From assembly GCA_904396495.1 (NCBI GenBank), contig CAJFOJ010000067.1, positions 1 through 64,000 on the forward strand: a stretch of DNA of 64,000 bases. The letters run 5' to 3'. The notes under the pieces were generated by a model that saw nothing but the letters and a program-made list of their open reading frames with translations, made no database searches and was not told the origin of the DNA. The translations under genes were made by a program, and so were the position numbers. Source of the stretch: an uncultured Oscillospiraceae bacterium (GTDB taxonomy: Bacteria > Bacillota > Clostridia > Oscillospirales > Ruminococcaceae). Positions within the stretch are counted from its first letter, which is position 1; every line of letters starts with the position of its first letter. This document shows positions 1 through 8,547 of the stretch, piece by piece.

Positions 1-37
1 AAACGGACGTATCATCAATACGACAATACATCCGTTT
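1..37. terminator. Hairpin beyond the 3' end of rnpB
   Basis: The first and last 7 bases (AAACGGA / TCCGTTT) pair, and an inner CGTAT / ATACG stem sits between them. It lies downstream of the minus-strand RNase P RNA and could end that transcript. The tract after the hairpin on the minus strand is outside the window, so a U-run cannot be checked. Confidence 0.35.
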
Positions 38-119
38 TGCGTTGCAACCTGTATGGCAGCTACCCTATTTCAGTTTTTCGTTAATACTGTTTTATGAGTA
101 GCTACCTTAGGACTGCTCG

Positions 120-458
120 TTTTGGTATGACCAAGCCGGTAAGCCGAGTTCTGTCGTGTGTGACAATCTATCTCGACAAGACGTCGCCGCCTTGCTCCAG
201 CCACCCGTCGGGAGCGCCGGGCCAGCGATAACCCCCCAGTCGGTGTTGCATCGGATAGGGTTTACATGGCGGCGGGGTCTCCCCCGCCCCGGTGAGCTCT
301 TACCTCGCCTTTCCACCCTTACCGGAAAATCCGGCGGTATCTCTCTGTTGCACTTTCCCTAAAGTCGCCTTCGGCTGCCGTTAGCAGCTATCCTGCCCTG
401 CGATGCTCGGACTTTCCTCACGGCTAAAAGCCGCGCTGCCACATAGCTTGCTCATGCC
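120..458 (-). ncRNA. rnpB: RNase P RNA (bacterial type A)
   Basis: RNA subunit of ribonuclease P, which matures tRNA 5' ends. Read on the minus strand, the 5' part contains the hallmark GAGGAAAGTCCGAGC, then CAGGATAGCTGCTAAC and GAAGGCGACTTTAGGGAAAG, then the core GGTAAGGGTGGAAAGG with GGTAAGAGCTCACCGG. The 3' part has CAGAACTCGGCTTACCGG. Flanking bases GGCATGAGCAAGC and GCTTGGTCATACC can pair as stem P1, which fixes the ends to within a few bases. A consensus promoter lies directly upstream. The exact mature ends are inferred. Confidence 0.96.
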
Positions 459-462
459 CTTT

Positions 463-491
463 ATCATACCAGCAACAGTGGGGTTTGTCAA
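463..491 (-). promoter_or_regulatory. Sigma-A promoter of rnpB
   Basis: On the minus strand TTGACA (486-491) and TATGAT (463-468) are separated by exactly 17 bases, giving a start near 456, at the 5' end of RNase P RNA. Confidence 0.85.
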
Positions 492-500
492 CTAGGGCTG

Positions 501-529
501 TTGACAGCTTCTCCTAAAAATGGTACGAT
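501..529 (+). promoter_or_regulatory. Sigma-A promoter of the DUF2752/DUF4234 pair
   Basis: TTGACA (501-506), 17-base spacer, TACGAT (524-529). Its -35 is only 9 bases from the -35 of the divergent rnpB promoter, so the two polymerases would bind back to back. Confidence 0.7.
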
Positions 530-601
530 TTTTTTGGGAAGCTGAAGTAATAGCACAAAAACTATCGTTTCTTTTTATGAACAACCCGAAAGGAGTTTGG
601 G

Positions 602-1027
602 ATGACAGAGGGAAAGTGGGGCAAGATGGAAAACAGGAAAAAGTGGCTTGGGGGCCTGGTTGCCATCGCACTGATCCTTTTGGTGTTTACATGGGGCTGC
701 CCTATCCGGAACATCACAGGGTTCCCTTGCCCTGGCTGCGGCATGACGAGAGCTTATCTCTCCGCCTTCCAGCTTGATTTTCAGAGCGCCTTTTATTGGC
801 ACCCGTTGTGGCTTTTAGCGGTTCCCCTGATTCTCGTGGGCGTTTTCCGTCCCCAGGGGCTTTTCAAGTCCAAACGGGCCGACAACATCCTATGGATTTC
901 TTTGGCCATCGTGTTTTTTGGCGTATATATCCTGCGGATGGCCTTGTTTTTCCCTCATACACCGCCCATGGACTACAATCGGGAGAGCGTTTTCTATCAA
1001 ATTTATACATGGATTACAAGCCTGTAA
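602..1027 (+). CDS. DUF2752 family membrane protein
   Basis: Small integral membrane protein of unknown function. The diagnostic DUF2752 block FPCPGCGMTRAYLS is present at about residues 40-53, with the paired cysteines of CPGCG; the following HPLW segment is also typical. Three hydrophobic stretches are visible (about 16-34, 67-84, 95-115). The ATG follows AAAGGAG at good spacing. A DUF4234 gene follows 27 bases downstream, a pairing that suggests a common membrane role, but no biochemical function is known to me for either family. Family call is firm, function is open. Confidence 0.85.
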   Translation: MTEGKWGKMENRKKWLGGLVAIALILLVFTWGCPIRNITGFPCPGCGMTRAYLSAFQLDFQSAFYWHPLWLLAVPLILVGVFRPQGLFKSKRADNILWISLAIVFFGVYILRMALFFPHTPPMDYNRESVFYQIYTWITSL

Positions 1028-1053
1028 TTTCAGGCGGCTTTTCAGGAGGTCAT

Positions 1054-1462
1054 TATGATTCGACAACGGAACTTTGTCACGGTACTTTTGCTGAGCTTTA
1101 TCACCTGCGGCATCTACTTTTTCTATTTTCTGTACACCACGACCAGGGATTTAAACATCATGGTGGGCAACGACAACCGGAACACCGATCCGGGGATCGT
1201 GGTGTTGCTTTCCCTTGTCACCTGCGGGCTTTACGACCTGTTTTGGTACTACGAACAGGGAGAGCGGATCAAAGACCTCTGTGATCGCAACCAGGTTCCC
1301 TGTACCGACAACGGTGTCACCTATCTGCTGTTTCACCTGCTGGGTTATCTGACCTGTTCCATCCTCTCCTGGATTGGATTGTACCTCTTTATCAAAAATT
1401 TCAACAACCTGTCGTACGCCTATAACGCCGCCATGTTCGGGCCGAAAACGCAGACAATGTAA
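1054..1462 (+). CDS. DUF4234 family membrane protein
   Basis: Membrane protein of about 135 residues. Two copies of the motif L-S-(F/L)-(I/V)-T-C-G-(I/L)-Y are seen near residues 9 and 50, which is the signature of DUF4234; each starts a hydrophobic segment ending in a short charged stretch. AGGAGGT lies directly before the ATG. It is co-transcribed with the DUF2752 gene and closed by a strong terminator. A second DUF4234 domain occurs in the protein at 15560-16690. Function unknown. Confidence 0.82.
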
Positions 1463-1468
1463 CATTAT

Positions 1469-1500
1469 CCCGGCGAGAAAAGTCGCCGGGTTTTATTTTT
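1469..1500 (+). terminator. Rho-independent terminator after DUF4234
   Basis: 8-bp stem CCCGGCGA / TCGCCGGG with a 6-base loop, followed by TTTTATTTTT. Confidence 0.9.
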
Positions 1501-1639
1501 TCCGGTATAACCACTTCAATATTTGCAATAGAGCCATCCATATCATGCTGGAAGCGTTGGAGAAAACAGAAAATCATGAAAGCTTTCATGATTGAGAGGA
1601 TTGTCAAAAAGCCTCCATGAAACGTATGGCAGAAAGTCA

Positions 1640-1670
1640 ATAGGGGCCGATACCTAATATCGGCCCCTAT
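1640..1670. terminator. Perfect 13-bp hairpin, likely terminator of the minus-strand membrane gene
   Basis: ATAGGGGCCGATA and its exact complement flank a 5-base loop. It sits about 55 bases beyond the stop of the gene at 1726-3378. U-runs are weak on both sides (CTGGTTTTAA on plus), so termination is likely but not certain. Confidence 0.6.
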
Positions 1671-1725
1671 CTGGTTTTAATTGTTAGATAAAATACTCAT
1701 TTCTTTTGCGATAATCCCTTTTTGA

Positions 1726-3378
1726 TTAATTCGGTATCGCCATGTTATCAAACTCGATAATCTCGACAACTTTATCCCCACTTGGGACAAGCTGGAGGGA
1801 AACCTCATCCCCGCTTTGGGTCAGGGCGAGCTCGGAGCTTAACGAAGCTGCACCTCGGTAGATGGTACCTGCTTCATCACCCTGAAGGGTAAAGAGGTAA
1901 ACGGTACTTCCTCCGCTCAATTCCGAGGCAATCCGGTCGATGACGCCGGAAATCTCCTGGGTTTCTCCCACTTCGTCCACAATTCCAGTGCTGCCTTCCT
2001 GGCTTTGCACCACCGAACGGTAGTCCTTCATAGCGGCATCCATGGTGTCGCCCACCCCTACCAGCATAAAGTCCTGTACTGAGACAAAGGCGTATTTTTT
2101 GATGAGTCCAGCATTGTCCTTAAGGGTCATAAAGTAGGTAGGCTGCCCGTCCACGTTTAGAATCAACGGGAAGGTAGACTGATACCCTAAGTCCTGCACC
2201 TTGCCCTCAGCGGATTCCATGGCGGCGTTTTCAGTGGCGCCACTGATTTGATACATAGAAGCTTCCTTTGTCACCATGTCCACCATGTAAAATCCGATGG
2301 TGCTCTGGTCGACGCCAACACTGGTCACACCGGTGAAGAGGTAGCATTTGCCGTCGTTGTAGACGATTGCATCCCCGGGGGATGTGCGGAATTTTCCGGA
2401 ATTGGAGAAATTGAAGACACCTTTGACGTATTCGCCTTTGTTGTCGATCTGCTCCATGATAAAGTCCTCCGGCTGAACCCGGTCCACCCAATCAGGGACG
2501 TCTTCCAAAGCGTAACGTTGGCTTTCACCGGTGGATGCGTTGACGAGGATCACCCCGTCGGCTTCTTTCAGGCTGTAAAGCCATCTGTTGTGATAGGTGC
2601 TGACCACCCAGTATGGCTCGCCCTCATCGTTTAACTCAAAACTGTAGTCCACCATGCCGGTGAAGAGCCCCTTTGAAAAACGAGCCCTCCGCTCCAGATC
2701 AAACAGCAGGTAGGAATCCGGCTGGATTTTGATCTTGTGATCCTCTACATACCGGACGTCCTGGGGATTGGTGGCGGAAACGACAATATAGCCGGCTGCC
2801 CCGTCCATGTTGAACAGCCACTTGAAAAATCCCGAGTGATGCAAGGGCACAGCCCAGATAAGCTCGCCGTTGACGTTTTGAATGGTGGGTTCTCCCAGCA
2901 CTACCTGGCTGCCCAAGGACGGTTTTTCCCCTAATTTCCGGTCGGCCAAAATCCGGGCCAAATCTTTGTCTACCACCGGAATCTGATCTAAGTCGAGCAC
3001 CTGAACATCAGAGCTGAATTCCTTTACAACGGGGGTGTCCATCTGATCCCGGTAGGCCTTGTAGTTAAAAAGAGGGGCAGAGATGACGTTTGCCAAAATG
3101 TACAATATCCAAACTATCCCAATGGCGATGAGGGAAAGCTTGTTGGCCCTTTTCTGTTTGAGCCCTTCCACTGATACATGGGTATGGAACAAATCCTTGA
3201 TCGACACGCCGAGGTTCATCAAAAGCCCCACGGCCAGATAAATGGTAATCAACACTGCCCAGAAAAATCCGCCGTCGGGGTAAAGAGGATTGAGGTTTGG
3301 GGCGGCAAAAAAGATATAAATTCCGGTGAGGGCAACTAAAATTACCCAAATGAGCCATTTTTTCTTCATGACAATCAA
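1726..3378 (-). CDS. Large membrane-anchored protein, unrecognised family
   Basis: 550 residues. Three hydrophobic segments occupy roughly residues 8-27, 38-57 and 84-108; the remaining ~440 residues are soluble and polar, with no cysteine clusters or nucleotide-binding motifs visible. The soluble part has repeated beta-rich stretches such as 'GELIWAVPL' and 'GEPYWVVSTY', reminiscent of PepSY-like folds; that resemblance is only an impression. TTG at 3378 is preferred because AGAAAGG lies 6 bases upstream; the ATG three codons later would have a 15-base spacing. The cell side of the large domain and its function are unknown. Confidence 0.6.
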   Translation of the reverse strand: MIVMKKKWLIWVILVALTGIYIFFAAPNLNPLYPDGGFFWAVLITIYLAVGLLMNLGVSIKDLFHTHVSVEGLKQKRANKLSLIAIGIVWILYILANVISAPLFNYKAYRDQMDTPVVKEFSSDVQVLDLDQIPVVDKDLARILADRKLGEKPSLGSQVVLGEPTIQNVNGELIWAVPLHHSGFFKWLFNMDGAAGYIVVSATNPQDVRYVEDHKIKIQPDSYLLFDLERRARFSKGLFTGMVDYSFELNDEGEPYWVVSTYHNRWLYSLKEADGVILVNASTGESQRYALEDVPDWVDRVQPEDFIMEQIDNKGEYVKGVFNFSNSGKFRTSPGDAIVYNDGKCYLFTGVTSVGVDQSTIGFYMVDMVTKEASMYQISGATENAAMESAEGKVQDLGYQSTFPLILNVDGQPTYFMTLKDNAGLIKKYAFVSVQDFMLVGVGDTMDAAMKDYRSVVQSQEGSTGIVDEVGETQEISGVIDRIASELSGGSTVYLFTLQGDEAGTIYRGAASLSSELALTQSGDEVSLQLVPSGDKVVEIIEFDNMAIPN

Positions 3379-3488
3379 ACCAAGCCTTTCTGTATCAGGT
3401 AAAGATACCGGAAGTTTTCACATAACCGGAGCAAGTATACCATAACAAAAGGGGCTTGTAAATGTTTTCCCCACATTTTTACACGATC

Positions 3489-4469
3489 TTAACACGATTC
3501 CCGCCGGGAGAGGGCCATGGAGATGAGCAAGTCCAAATCCTCCATGGTTTTGAGCTGGCCGCAGAGCGCCCGGAGCTTGGCCGCCCCGGCAATGCCCTTG
3601 AGGTAATAGGACGCCGTCCGCCGGCTCTCCCGCATGCCGATGTACTCGCCTTTGTACTGGACGGCCAGCTCCACCTGCTTCCGCATCACCGAAAGCCGCT
3701 GGGAAAGGGGCGGCAAGGGAGGGATGGTCCCGGTTTTCAGATAGTTTTCGATCTGCCAAAATAAAAAGGGGTTGCCGTAGCTGCCCCGGCCCACCATCAC
3801 AAGGTCGCAGCCGGTCTCCTCGTACATCCTGGCCGCATCCTCGGCGGTGAGGATGTCCCCGTTGCCGATGACCGGCACCGACACCGCCTCTTTCACCGCC
3901 CTGATGATGGAGCTGTCGGAAAAGGGCCGGTACATCTGGTTTTTGGTTCGGCCGTGGACGGTGATGGCGGCGGCCCCCGCCTTTTCCATAAGCTCAGCAA
4001 AAGGGACGGCGTTGACGGAATTTTCGTCCCAACCCTTGCGGATTTTCACCGTTACCGGCACGCTGGAGACGCTGACCACCGCTTTGACGATTTCGTAGGC
4101 CAGCTGGGGGTCCTTCATCAAAGCGGCACCCGCTCCGTTGCCCGCCACTTTGGGCACCGGGCAGCCCATGTTGATGTCCAGGATGTCGGGGCGGTATTTG
4201 AGGGCTTTCTCCGCCCCCTTCGCCATGACGTCCGGCTCGCTTCCAAAGAGCTGGACCGCCATAGGACGTTCCTCGTCCGACACAAAGAGCAGCTCCTCTG
4301 TCTTGCGGTCGGAGAAAGTGAGGGCTTTGGCCGAGGCCAGCTCCCCTACCACATAGCAGGCCCCCCACTCCTTGCAGATCTCCCGATAGGCCCGGTCGGC
4401 CACCGACGCCATGGGAGCCAGGGCCGCTGTTTTTTCGATTTCCACATTTCCGATTTTTACGGTATCCAT
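3489..4469 (-). CDS. dusB: tRNA-dihydrouridine synthase (DusB/NifR3 family)
   Basis: FMN-dependent enzyme reducing uridine to dihydrouridine in tRNA D-loops. 326 residues. Seen: substrate/FMN-barrel start LAPMASVADRAYR (residues 18-30), catalytic cysteine in DINMGCPVPKV (Cys103), the GNGAGAAL phosphate loop, VIGNGDI and MVGRGSYGNPFLF near the C-terminal barrel end. The frame stays open to 4751, but that would overlap polA; the ATG at 4469 begins the conserved MDTVKIGNVEIE and has AAAGGA upstream. Divergent from polA. DusB is the usual Firmicutes member; exact target positions are inferred. Confidence 0.92.
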   Translation of the reverse strand: MDTVKIGNVEIEKTAALAPMASVADRAYREICKEWGACYVVGELASAKALTFSDRKTEELLFVSDEERPMAVQLFGSEPDVMAKGAEKALKYRPDILDINMGCPVPKVAGNGAGAALMKDPQLAYEIVKAVVSVSSVPVTVKIRKGWDENSVNAVPFAELMEKAGAAAITVHGRTKNQMYRPFSDSSIIRAVKEAVSVPVIGNGDILTAEDAARMYEETGCDLVMVGRGSYGNPFLFWQIENYLKTGTIPPLPPLSQRLSVMRKQVELAVQYKGEYIGMRESRRTASYYLKGIAGAAKLRALCGQLKTMEDLDLLISMALSRRESC

Positions 4470-4521
4470 CAAATTAAAAATCCTTTCCCACCGGTTTTCC
4501 TTGCTAAAATCTGGGGATTCG

Positions 4522-4550
4522 TTGTAAAATCCAGGCAAATATGATATACT
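4522..4550 (+). promoter_or_regulatory. Probable polA promoter
   Basis: TTGTAA (4522-4527), 17-base spacer, TATACT (4545-4550) in the dusB/polA divergent region. Confidence 0.5.
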
Positions 4551-4564
4551 AATTGAGTGTATGC

Positions 4565-4584
4565 AAAGGCGCTTATGCGCCTTT
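4565..4584 (+). other. Hairpin in the polA leader
   Basis: Perfect stem AAAGGCGC-TTAT-GCGCCTTT followed by CTATTATAAT. It lies about 15 bases past the predicted polA -10, in the transcribed leader. It could be an attenuator-like hairpin or an mRNA 5' stabiliser; the T-run is poor. Confidence 0.5.
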
Positions 4585-4668
4585 CTATTATAATCGGAAA
4601 CGCAAATACCGTCAACCGCAACCAATCGGGCAACCGATTCTCCCATAAACAGGAAAGGAACTATTTCG

Positions 4669-7239
4669 ATGAAAATTCTCGCCATCGACTTTAACTCGCT
4701 GATGAACCGGTCTTTTTTCGCCATCCGGCACCTGTCGTCCCCCGACGGCACGCCGACAAACGCCCTGTTGGGCTTTGCAAAGACCTATCAGAAACTCTTA
4801 AACGCCTTTGAGCCCGACGTGGTCGTCGCCGCTTACGACGTTCACGCCCCCACCTTCCGCCACAAGATGTTCGACGGCTACAAGGGCACCCGCGGCCCCA
4901 CAGCGGACGAGCTCCTCGTCCAGATGCCGCTGGGAAAGGAGTTCGTAACATTGGCGGGGGGAACTGTGGTCGGCATCGAGGGGTATGAAGCCGACGACAT
5001 CCTGGGCACTCTGGCGGCCTATGCCGACGCCCATCCAGATGATACCTGCATCATCGCCACCGGCGACCGGGATTCCCTTCAGCTTGCAAGCGAACGGGTT
5101 TCCGTCAACCTGGCATCCAATAAAGGAGATATCCTTTACACCCCCCAAACCGTCATGGAGCAGTACGGCGTCTCCCCCAGGCAGCTCATCGAGGTGAAAT
5201 CCCTCATGGGGGACAGTTCCGACAACATTCCAGGCGTCAAGGGTATCGGCGAAAAGACCGCTTTGTCGCTGATCCAAAACCACCACAGCTTACAGGAAAT
5301 TCTCGACAACCTAGACAGCATTTCCGCCACCCCCCGGATCAAAAAGCTCATCGAAGAGCACCGGGAGGAAGCCATTTTGAGCCGCAAGCTGGGGGAAATC
5401 ACCTGTAACGTCCCCCTGCCCTTCGACCCGAAAGATTTAACGGGCAAACAGCCCGACGGCCCGGCTCTCGCCGCATTTCTCACAAAGTACGGCCTCACTT
5501 CGGTGCTCAAGTCCTTCGGTTTGGACGAAATGCCCGCCGCTCCGGCCGAGACTTCCGTCTTGGAAGCCGCTCCAAGCGTGTCCTACACCCTGATAGAGAA
5601 TCCCGACGTGGAGGGGACCTTAAAAGCCCTTACCGAACTCTGCTTTCTCATCAAAGCGGACGGGGATACCCTCACCCAGATCGATTTGCAGACCGGCGAA
5701 CACGCCGTCGCCCGGTTTACCGACAAGTTGGAGGAGGTTTTTGCGGCGCTCCTTAATAGCGAGCTTCCCAAAGTGACCTTTGACGCAAAGCCCGTCCATC
5801 ACCTGGCCCTCGACCGGGGGCTGGCTCTCAAAAACCTCTGCTCCGATTTAAAACTTGCCGCCTACCTTTTGAGCAACGCCGACAAAAGCTATTCCCTGTC
5901 GGATATGCGGGGGCATTACCTGCCGGACTTTAGTTGCTCCCTCCCGGAAGAGGACTGGGACGCCGCCTGCCTCATCCAGTTAAACCGGGCCGTCACGTCC
6001 ATCATCTCGGAGCGGCAGATGGACTTTCTGTACAAAGAAATTGAGCTGCCCCTCTGCGAAGTACTGGCCTCGATGGAGCACGAGGGCTTCATGATCGACG
6101 AAAGAAACCTCACCCAGTTTGGCGAGGACCTGAGCGCCCAGATCGAGCAGCTGAAAATCGACATCATCGACCTGGCGGGAGTACCCTTCAACATCAACTC
6201 CACCCAGCACCTTTCTGACGTGCTCTTTAACCGGCTGGGCCTTCCCCCCAAGAAAAAAACCAAAACCGGTTACTCCACCGATGCCGAGGTGTTGGAAAGC
6301 CTTTTGCCTTTACACCCTATTATCGGCAAAATTCTCGAGTACCGGCAGCTTTCCAAGCTCTACAGCACCTATGTGGTGGGCTTAAAAAAATGTATCCGTC
6401 CCGACCGGCGGGTCCACTCCACCTTTAACCAGACCGAGACACGAACCGGGCGGATCAGTTCGCTGGACCCCAACGTCCAGAACATCCCCGTCCGCACCCC
6501 GCTGGGGGCCGAAATGCGGAAGTTTTTCGTCGCCAAGGAGGGCTTTACCCTGGTGGACGCCGACTACTCCCAGATTGAACTGCGGATTTTGGCCCACATT
6601 TCCGGCGACGCGCATATGATCAAGGGCTTCCAGGACGGCGCAGACATCCACCGGATGACCGCCTCCCAGGTCTTCCACATTCCCTTTGATGAAGTGCCCC
6701 CGGAGCTCAGAAGCCGCTCCAAGGCCATCAATTTCGGCATTGTATACGGCATCTCGGCCTTTTCTCTCGCCCAGGACATCCACGTCACGGTAAAAGAGGC
6801 CAAACAGTACATCGAGGACTATTTAAACACCTACAGCGGTGTTAATAACTACATGAAGGAATCGGTGGAAAAGGCGAAAAACCTGGGCTATGTGGAGACG
6901 ATGTTCCACCGCCCCCGGGCCCTCCCCGACATCAACAGCAAAAAACCGGCCCTGCGGGGATTTTCCGAGCGGGTCGCCATGAATATGCCCATCCAGGGCA
7001 CCGCCGCCGACATCATCAAGCTGGCGATGATTAAGGTCTACCGCCGCCTCAAGGAAGAAAATCTCCGCTCCAGGCTGATTTTGCAGGTTCACGACGAACT
7101 GCTGGTGGAGGCGGCGGAGGACGAAGTCGAAAAGGTCAAGGAAATCGTCAAATACGAGATGGAAAACGCGGCGAAGCTGTCGGTCAAGCTGGAAGTGGAC
7201 ATCCACGACGGCAAAAACTGGTATATCGCCAAGGGGTGA
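4669..7239 (+). CDS. polA: DNA polymerase I
   Basis: Repair and Okazaki-fragment polymerase with 5' flap nuclease. 856 residues, normal for Firmicutes. Domains in order: 5'-3' exonuclease with helix-hairpin-helix (about 1-290, seen in 'GIEGYEADDILG' and 'KGIGEKTA'), a remnant 3'-5' exonuclease domain (about 300-460), and the polymerase (about 480-856). Motif A VDADYSQIELR is near 627, motif B RSKAINFGIVYG near 682, motif C LQVHDEL near 805. The proofreading acidic residues (the DxE of active enzymes) are not seen in the 3'-5' exo region, as in Bacillus and Thermus enzymes. First gene of a tight plus-strand run to 14056. Confidence 0.98.
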   Translation: MKILAIDFNSLMNRSFFAIRHLSSPDGTPTNALLGFAKTYQKLLNAFEPDVVVAAYDVHAPTFRHKMFDGYKGTRGPTADELLVQMPLGKEFVTLAGGTVVGIEGYEADDILGTLAAYADAHPDDTCIIATGDRDSLQLASERVSVNLASNKGDILYTPQTVMEQYGVSPRQLIEVKSLMGDSSDNIPGVKGIGEKTALSLIQNHHSLQEILDNLDSISATPRIKKLIEEHREEAILSRKLGEITCNVPLPFDPKDLTGKQPDGPALAAFLTKYGLTSVLKSFGLDEMPAAPAETSVLEAAPSVSYTLIENPDVEGTLKALTELCFLIKADGDTLTQIDLQTGEHAVARFTDKLEEVFAALLNSELPKVTFDAKPVHHLALDRGLALKNLCSDLKLAAYLLSNADKSYSLSDMRGHYLPDFSCSLPEEDWDAACLIQLNRAVTSIISERQMDFLYKEIELPLCEVLASMEHEGFMIDERNLTQFGEDLSAQIEQLKIDIIDLAGVPFNINSTQHLSDVLFNRLGLPPKKKTKTGYSTDAEVLESLLPLHPIIGKILEYRQLSKLYSTYVVGLKKCIRPDRRVHSTFNQTETRTGRISSLDPNVQNIPVRTPLGAEMRKFFVAKEGFTLVDADYSQIELRILAHISGDAHMIKGFQDGADIHRMTASQVFHIPFDEVPPELRSRSKAINFGIVYGISAFSLAQDIHVTVKEAKQYIEDYLNTYSGVNNYMKESVEKAKNLGYVETMFHRPRALPDINSKKPALRGFSERVAMNMPIQGTAADIIKLAMIKVYRRLKEENLRSRLILQVHDELLVEAAEDEVEKVKEIVKYEMENAAKLSVKLEVDIHDGKNWYIAKG

Positions 7240-7244
7240 TCACT

Positions 7245-7445
7245 GTGAAAACAATATCCGACGCTGATTTCAACCGCGCCATGGAAGCTTTTGCGAAAAC
7301 CAAAGAGCTTCTGTCGCAGTACGCCTCCCGGGAGGAAGCAGTGGATTTTCTCGTAAAAGAAACCGGCCTTCCCCGAGAGGAATGTCAAAGGGCCTACGGC
7401 TTTTTGATAGAGCGGGATTCTAAAAACAGAGCAAACGAAAGGTGA
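7245..7445 (+). CDS. Small hypothetical protein between polA and GNAT gene
   Basis: 66 residues, charged and helical in character, no recognised motif. GTG at 7245 is chosen because AAGGGGTGA, formed by the polA stop region, lies just upstream; the in-frame GTG at 7236 has no separate site. It is 5 bases downstream of polA and 13 bases upstream of the next start, so it is almost certainly co-translated with both. Function unknown. Confidence 0.6.
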   Translation: MKTISDADFNRAMEAFAKTKELLSQYASREEAVDFLVKETGLPREECQRAYGFLIERDSKNRANER

Positions 7446-7458
7446 AGGACGGTCAAGA

Positions 7459-8052
7459 ATGGTCACAATACGAAAATACAACCCCCGCGAGGACGAGCAA
7501 AGCTGGGTCCGATGCCGGGTGCTGTCCCTGTTGGACACCCCCTGCTACGACCAGGTCCTCCGACACAAACAATCCTATCAAAATCCATCCATCGAACTGG
7601 TGGCAGTGTCCCAGGGAACCGTTATCGGCATCCTCGATTTGGAGCTGGACGGGGACAAAAAGGTGATTTGCTACCGCACCGGCACCAAAGGCGCCATCAT
7701 CCGCAACCTGATGGTGCTGCCAGAATTCCGACAGAAGGGCGTGGCCGCCCATTTGATGGAGTACGCCTTTTCCCTGCTCCGGGAAGAAGGGGTGAGCCAC
7801 CTGGAAATCTGGGTCCGGGAGGACGACGGGATAAAAAGCTGGCTTTTGAAAAACCAGTTTATGAAAACCTACTCCTACCTTCACTTTTACGCCGAGGATG
7901 AGGAGTGCAAAGCGCTGGTAAACCACCCCATCTTGGACTGCTTTGTCAAAGGGGTGTACGGCGAATACACCGGACGCTGCCCCGACGAAATCCGGCAGCG
8001 TTTTGGGCGGGTGTACGAATCCGCCCTCTACGAGCGCCATTTCGACCCGTAA
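7459..8052 (+). CDS. GNAT family N-acetyltransferase
   Basis: Acyl-CoA-dependent acetyltransferase, substrate unknown. 197 residues. The acetyl-CoA binding motif A is seen as 'IRNLMVLPEFRQKGVAAHL' (about residues 79-97), followed by the typical beta5/helix segment 'VSHLEIWVREDD'. ATG has AAGGACGG upstream. Lies in the polA-tsaD run immediately before a second acetyltransferase, rimI; the two are not close in sequence. Family call is strong, target unknown. Confidence 0.82.
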   Translation: MVTIRKYNPREDEQSWVRCRVLSLLDTPCYDQVLRHKQSYQNPSIELVAVSQGTVIGILDLELDGDKKVICYRTGTKGAIIRNLMVLPEFRQKGVAAHLMEYAFSLLREEGVSHLEIWVREDDGIKSWLLKNQFMKTYSYLHFYAEDEECKALVNHPILDCFVKGVYGEYTGRCPDEIRQRFGRVYESALYERHFDP

Positions 8053-8097
8053 AAGGAGAAATCCTACCCCGCATCACACCAAAAGGAAGGAACTGCC

Positions 8098-8547
8098 ATG
8101 AACATCCGCCCCATGACCGAAGAGGACGTGGAAGCCGTCTTTTTGCTGGAAAGTGCCTGCTTTCCCGACCCGTGGAGCCGCAAGAGCATCCGCTCCACCC
8201 TGCGGGAGGACCGCTCCTGTATGCTGGTCGCCGAGGAAAACGGCGTCATCTGCGGCTACTTAAATTCCACCTACCTCTTTGAGGAATTAAACCTGAACCG
8301 CATCGCCGTTTCGCCGGATTTTCGGCGGCGGCACGTCGGCGCTTCGCTATTAGGGGCCCTCGTAGACTTCTGCGCAGCCCACAGCCTCACCCGACTGATG
8401 CTGGAGGTGCGGGAAGGAAATCTCCCCGCCCGGCGGCTCTACGAATCCTTTGGGTTTATCTCGCTGGGGGAACGGAAAAACTTCTATCAAAACCCGCCGG
8501 AAGCCGGCGTCATCATGGAAAAAATATTGGAGGAACCCGCTTCATGA
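8098..8547 (+). CDS. rimI: Ribosomal-protein-S18-alanine N-acetyltransferase
   Basis: GNAT enzyme acetylating the N-terminus of ribosomal protein S18. 149 residues. Seen: 'LESACFPDPWS' near residue 18, 'NRIAVSPDFRRRHVGASLL' (motif A, about 63-81) and the RimI-typical 'LEVREGNLPARRLYESFGF' near 101. Its stop overlaps the tsaD start by ATGA, the common rimI-tsaD arrangement in Firmicutes. The usual tsaE and tsaB partners are not in this window. Confidence 0.9.
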   Translation: MNIRPMTEEDVEAVFLLESACFPDPWSRKSIRSTLREDRSCMLVAEENGVICGYLNSTYLFEELNLNRIAVSPDFRRRHVGASLLGALVDFCAAHSLTRLMLEVREGNLPARRLYESFGFISLGERKNFYQNPPEAGVIMEKILEEPAS

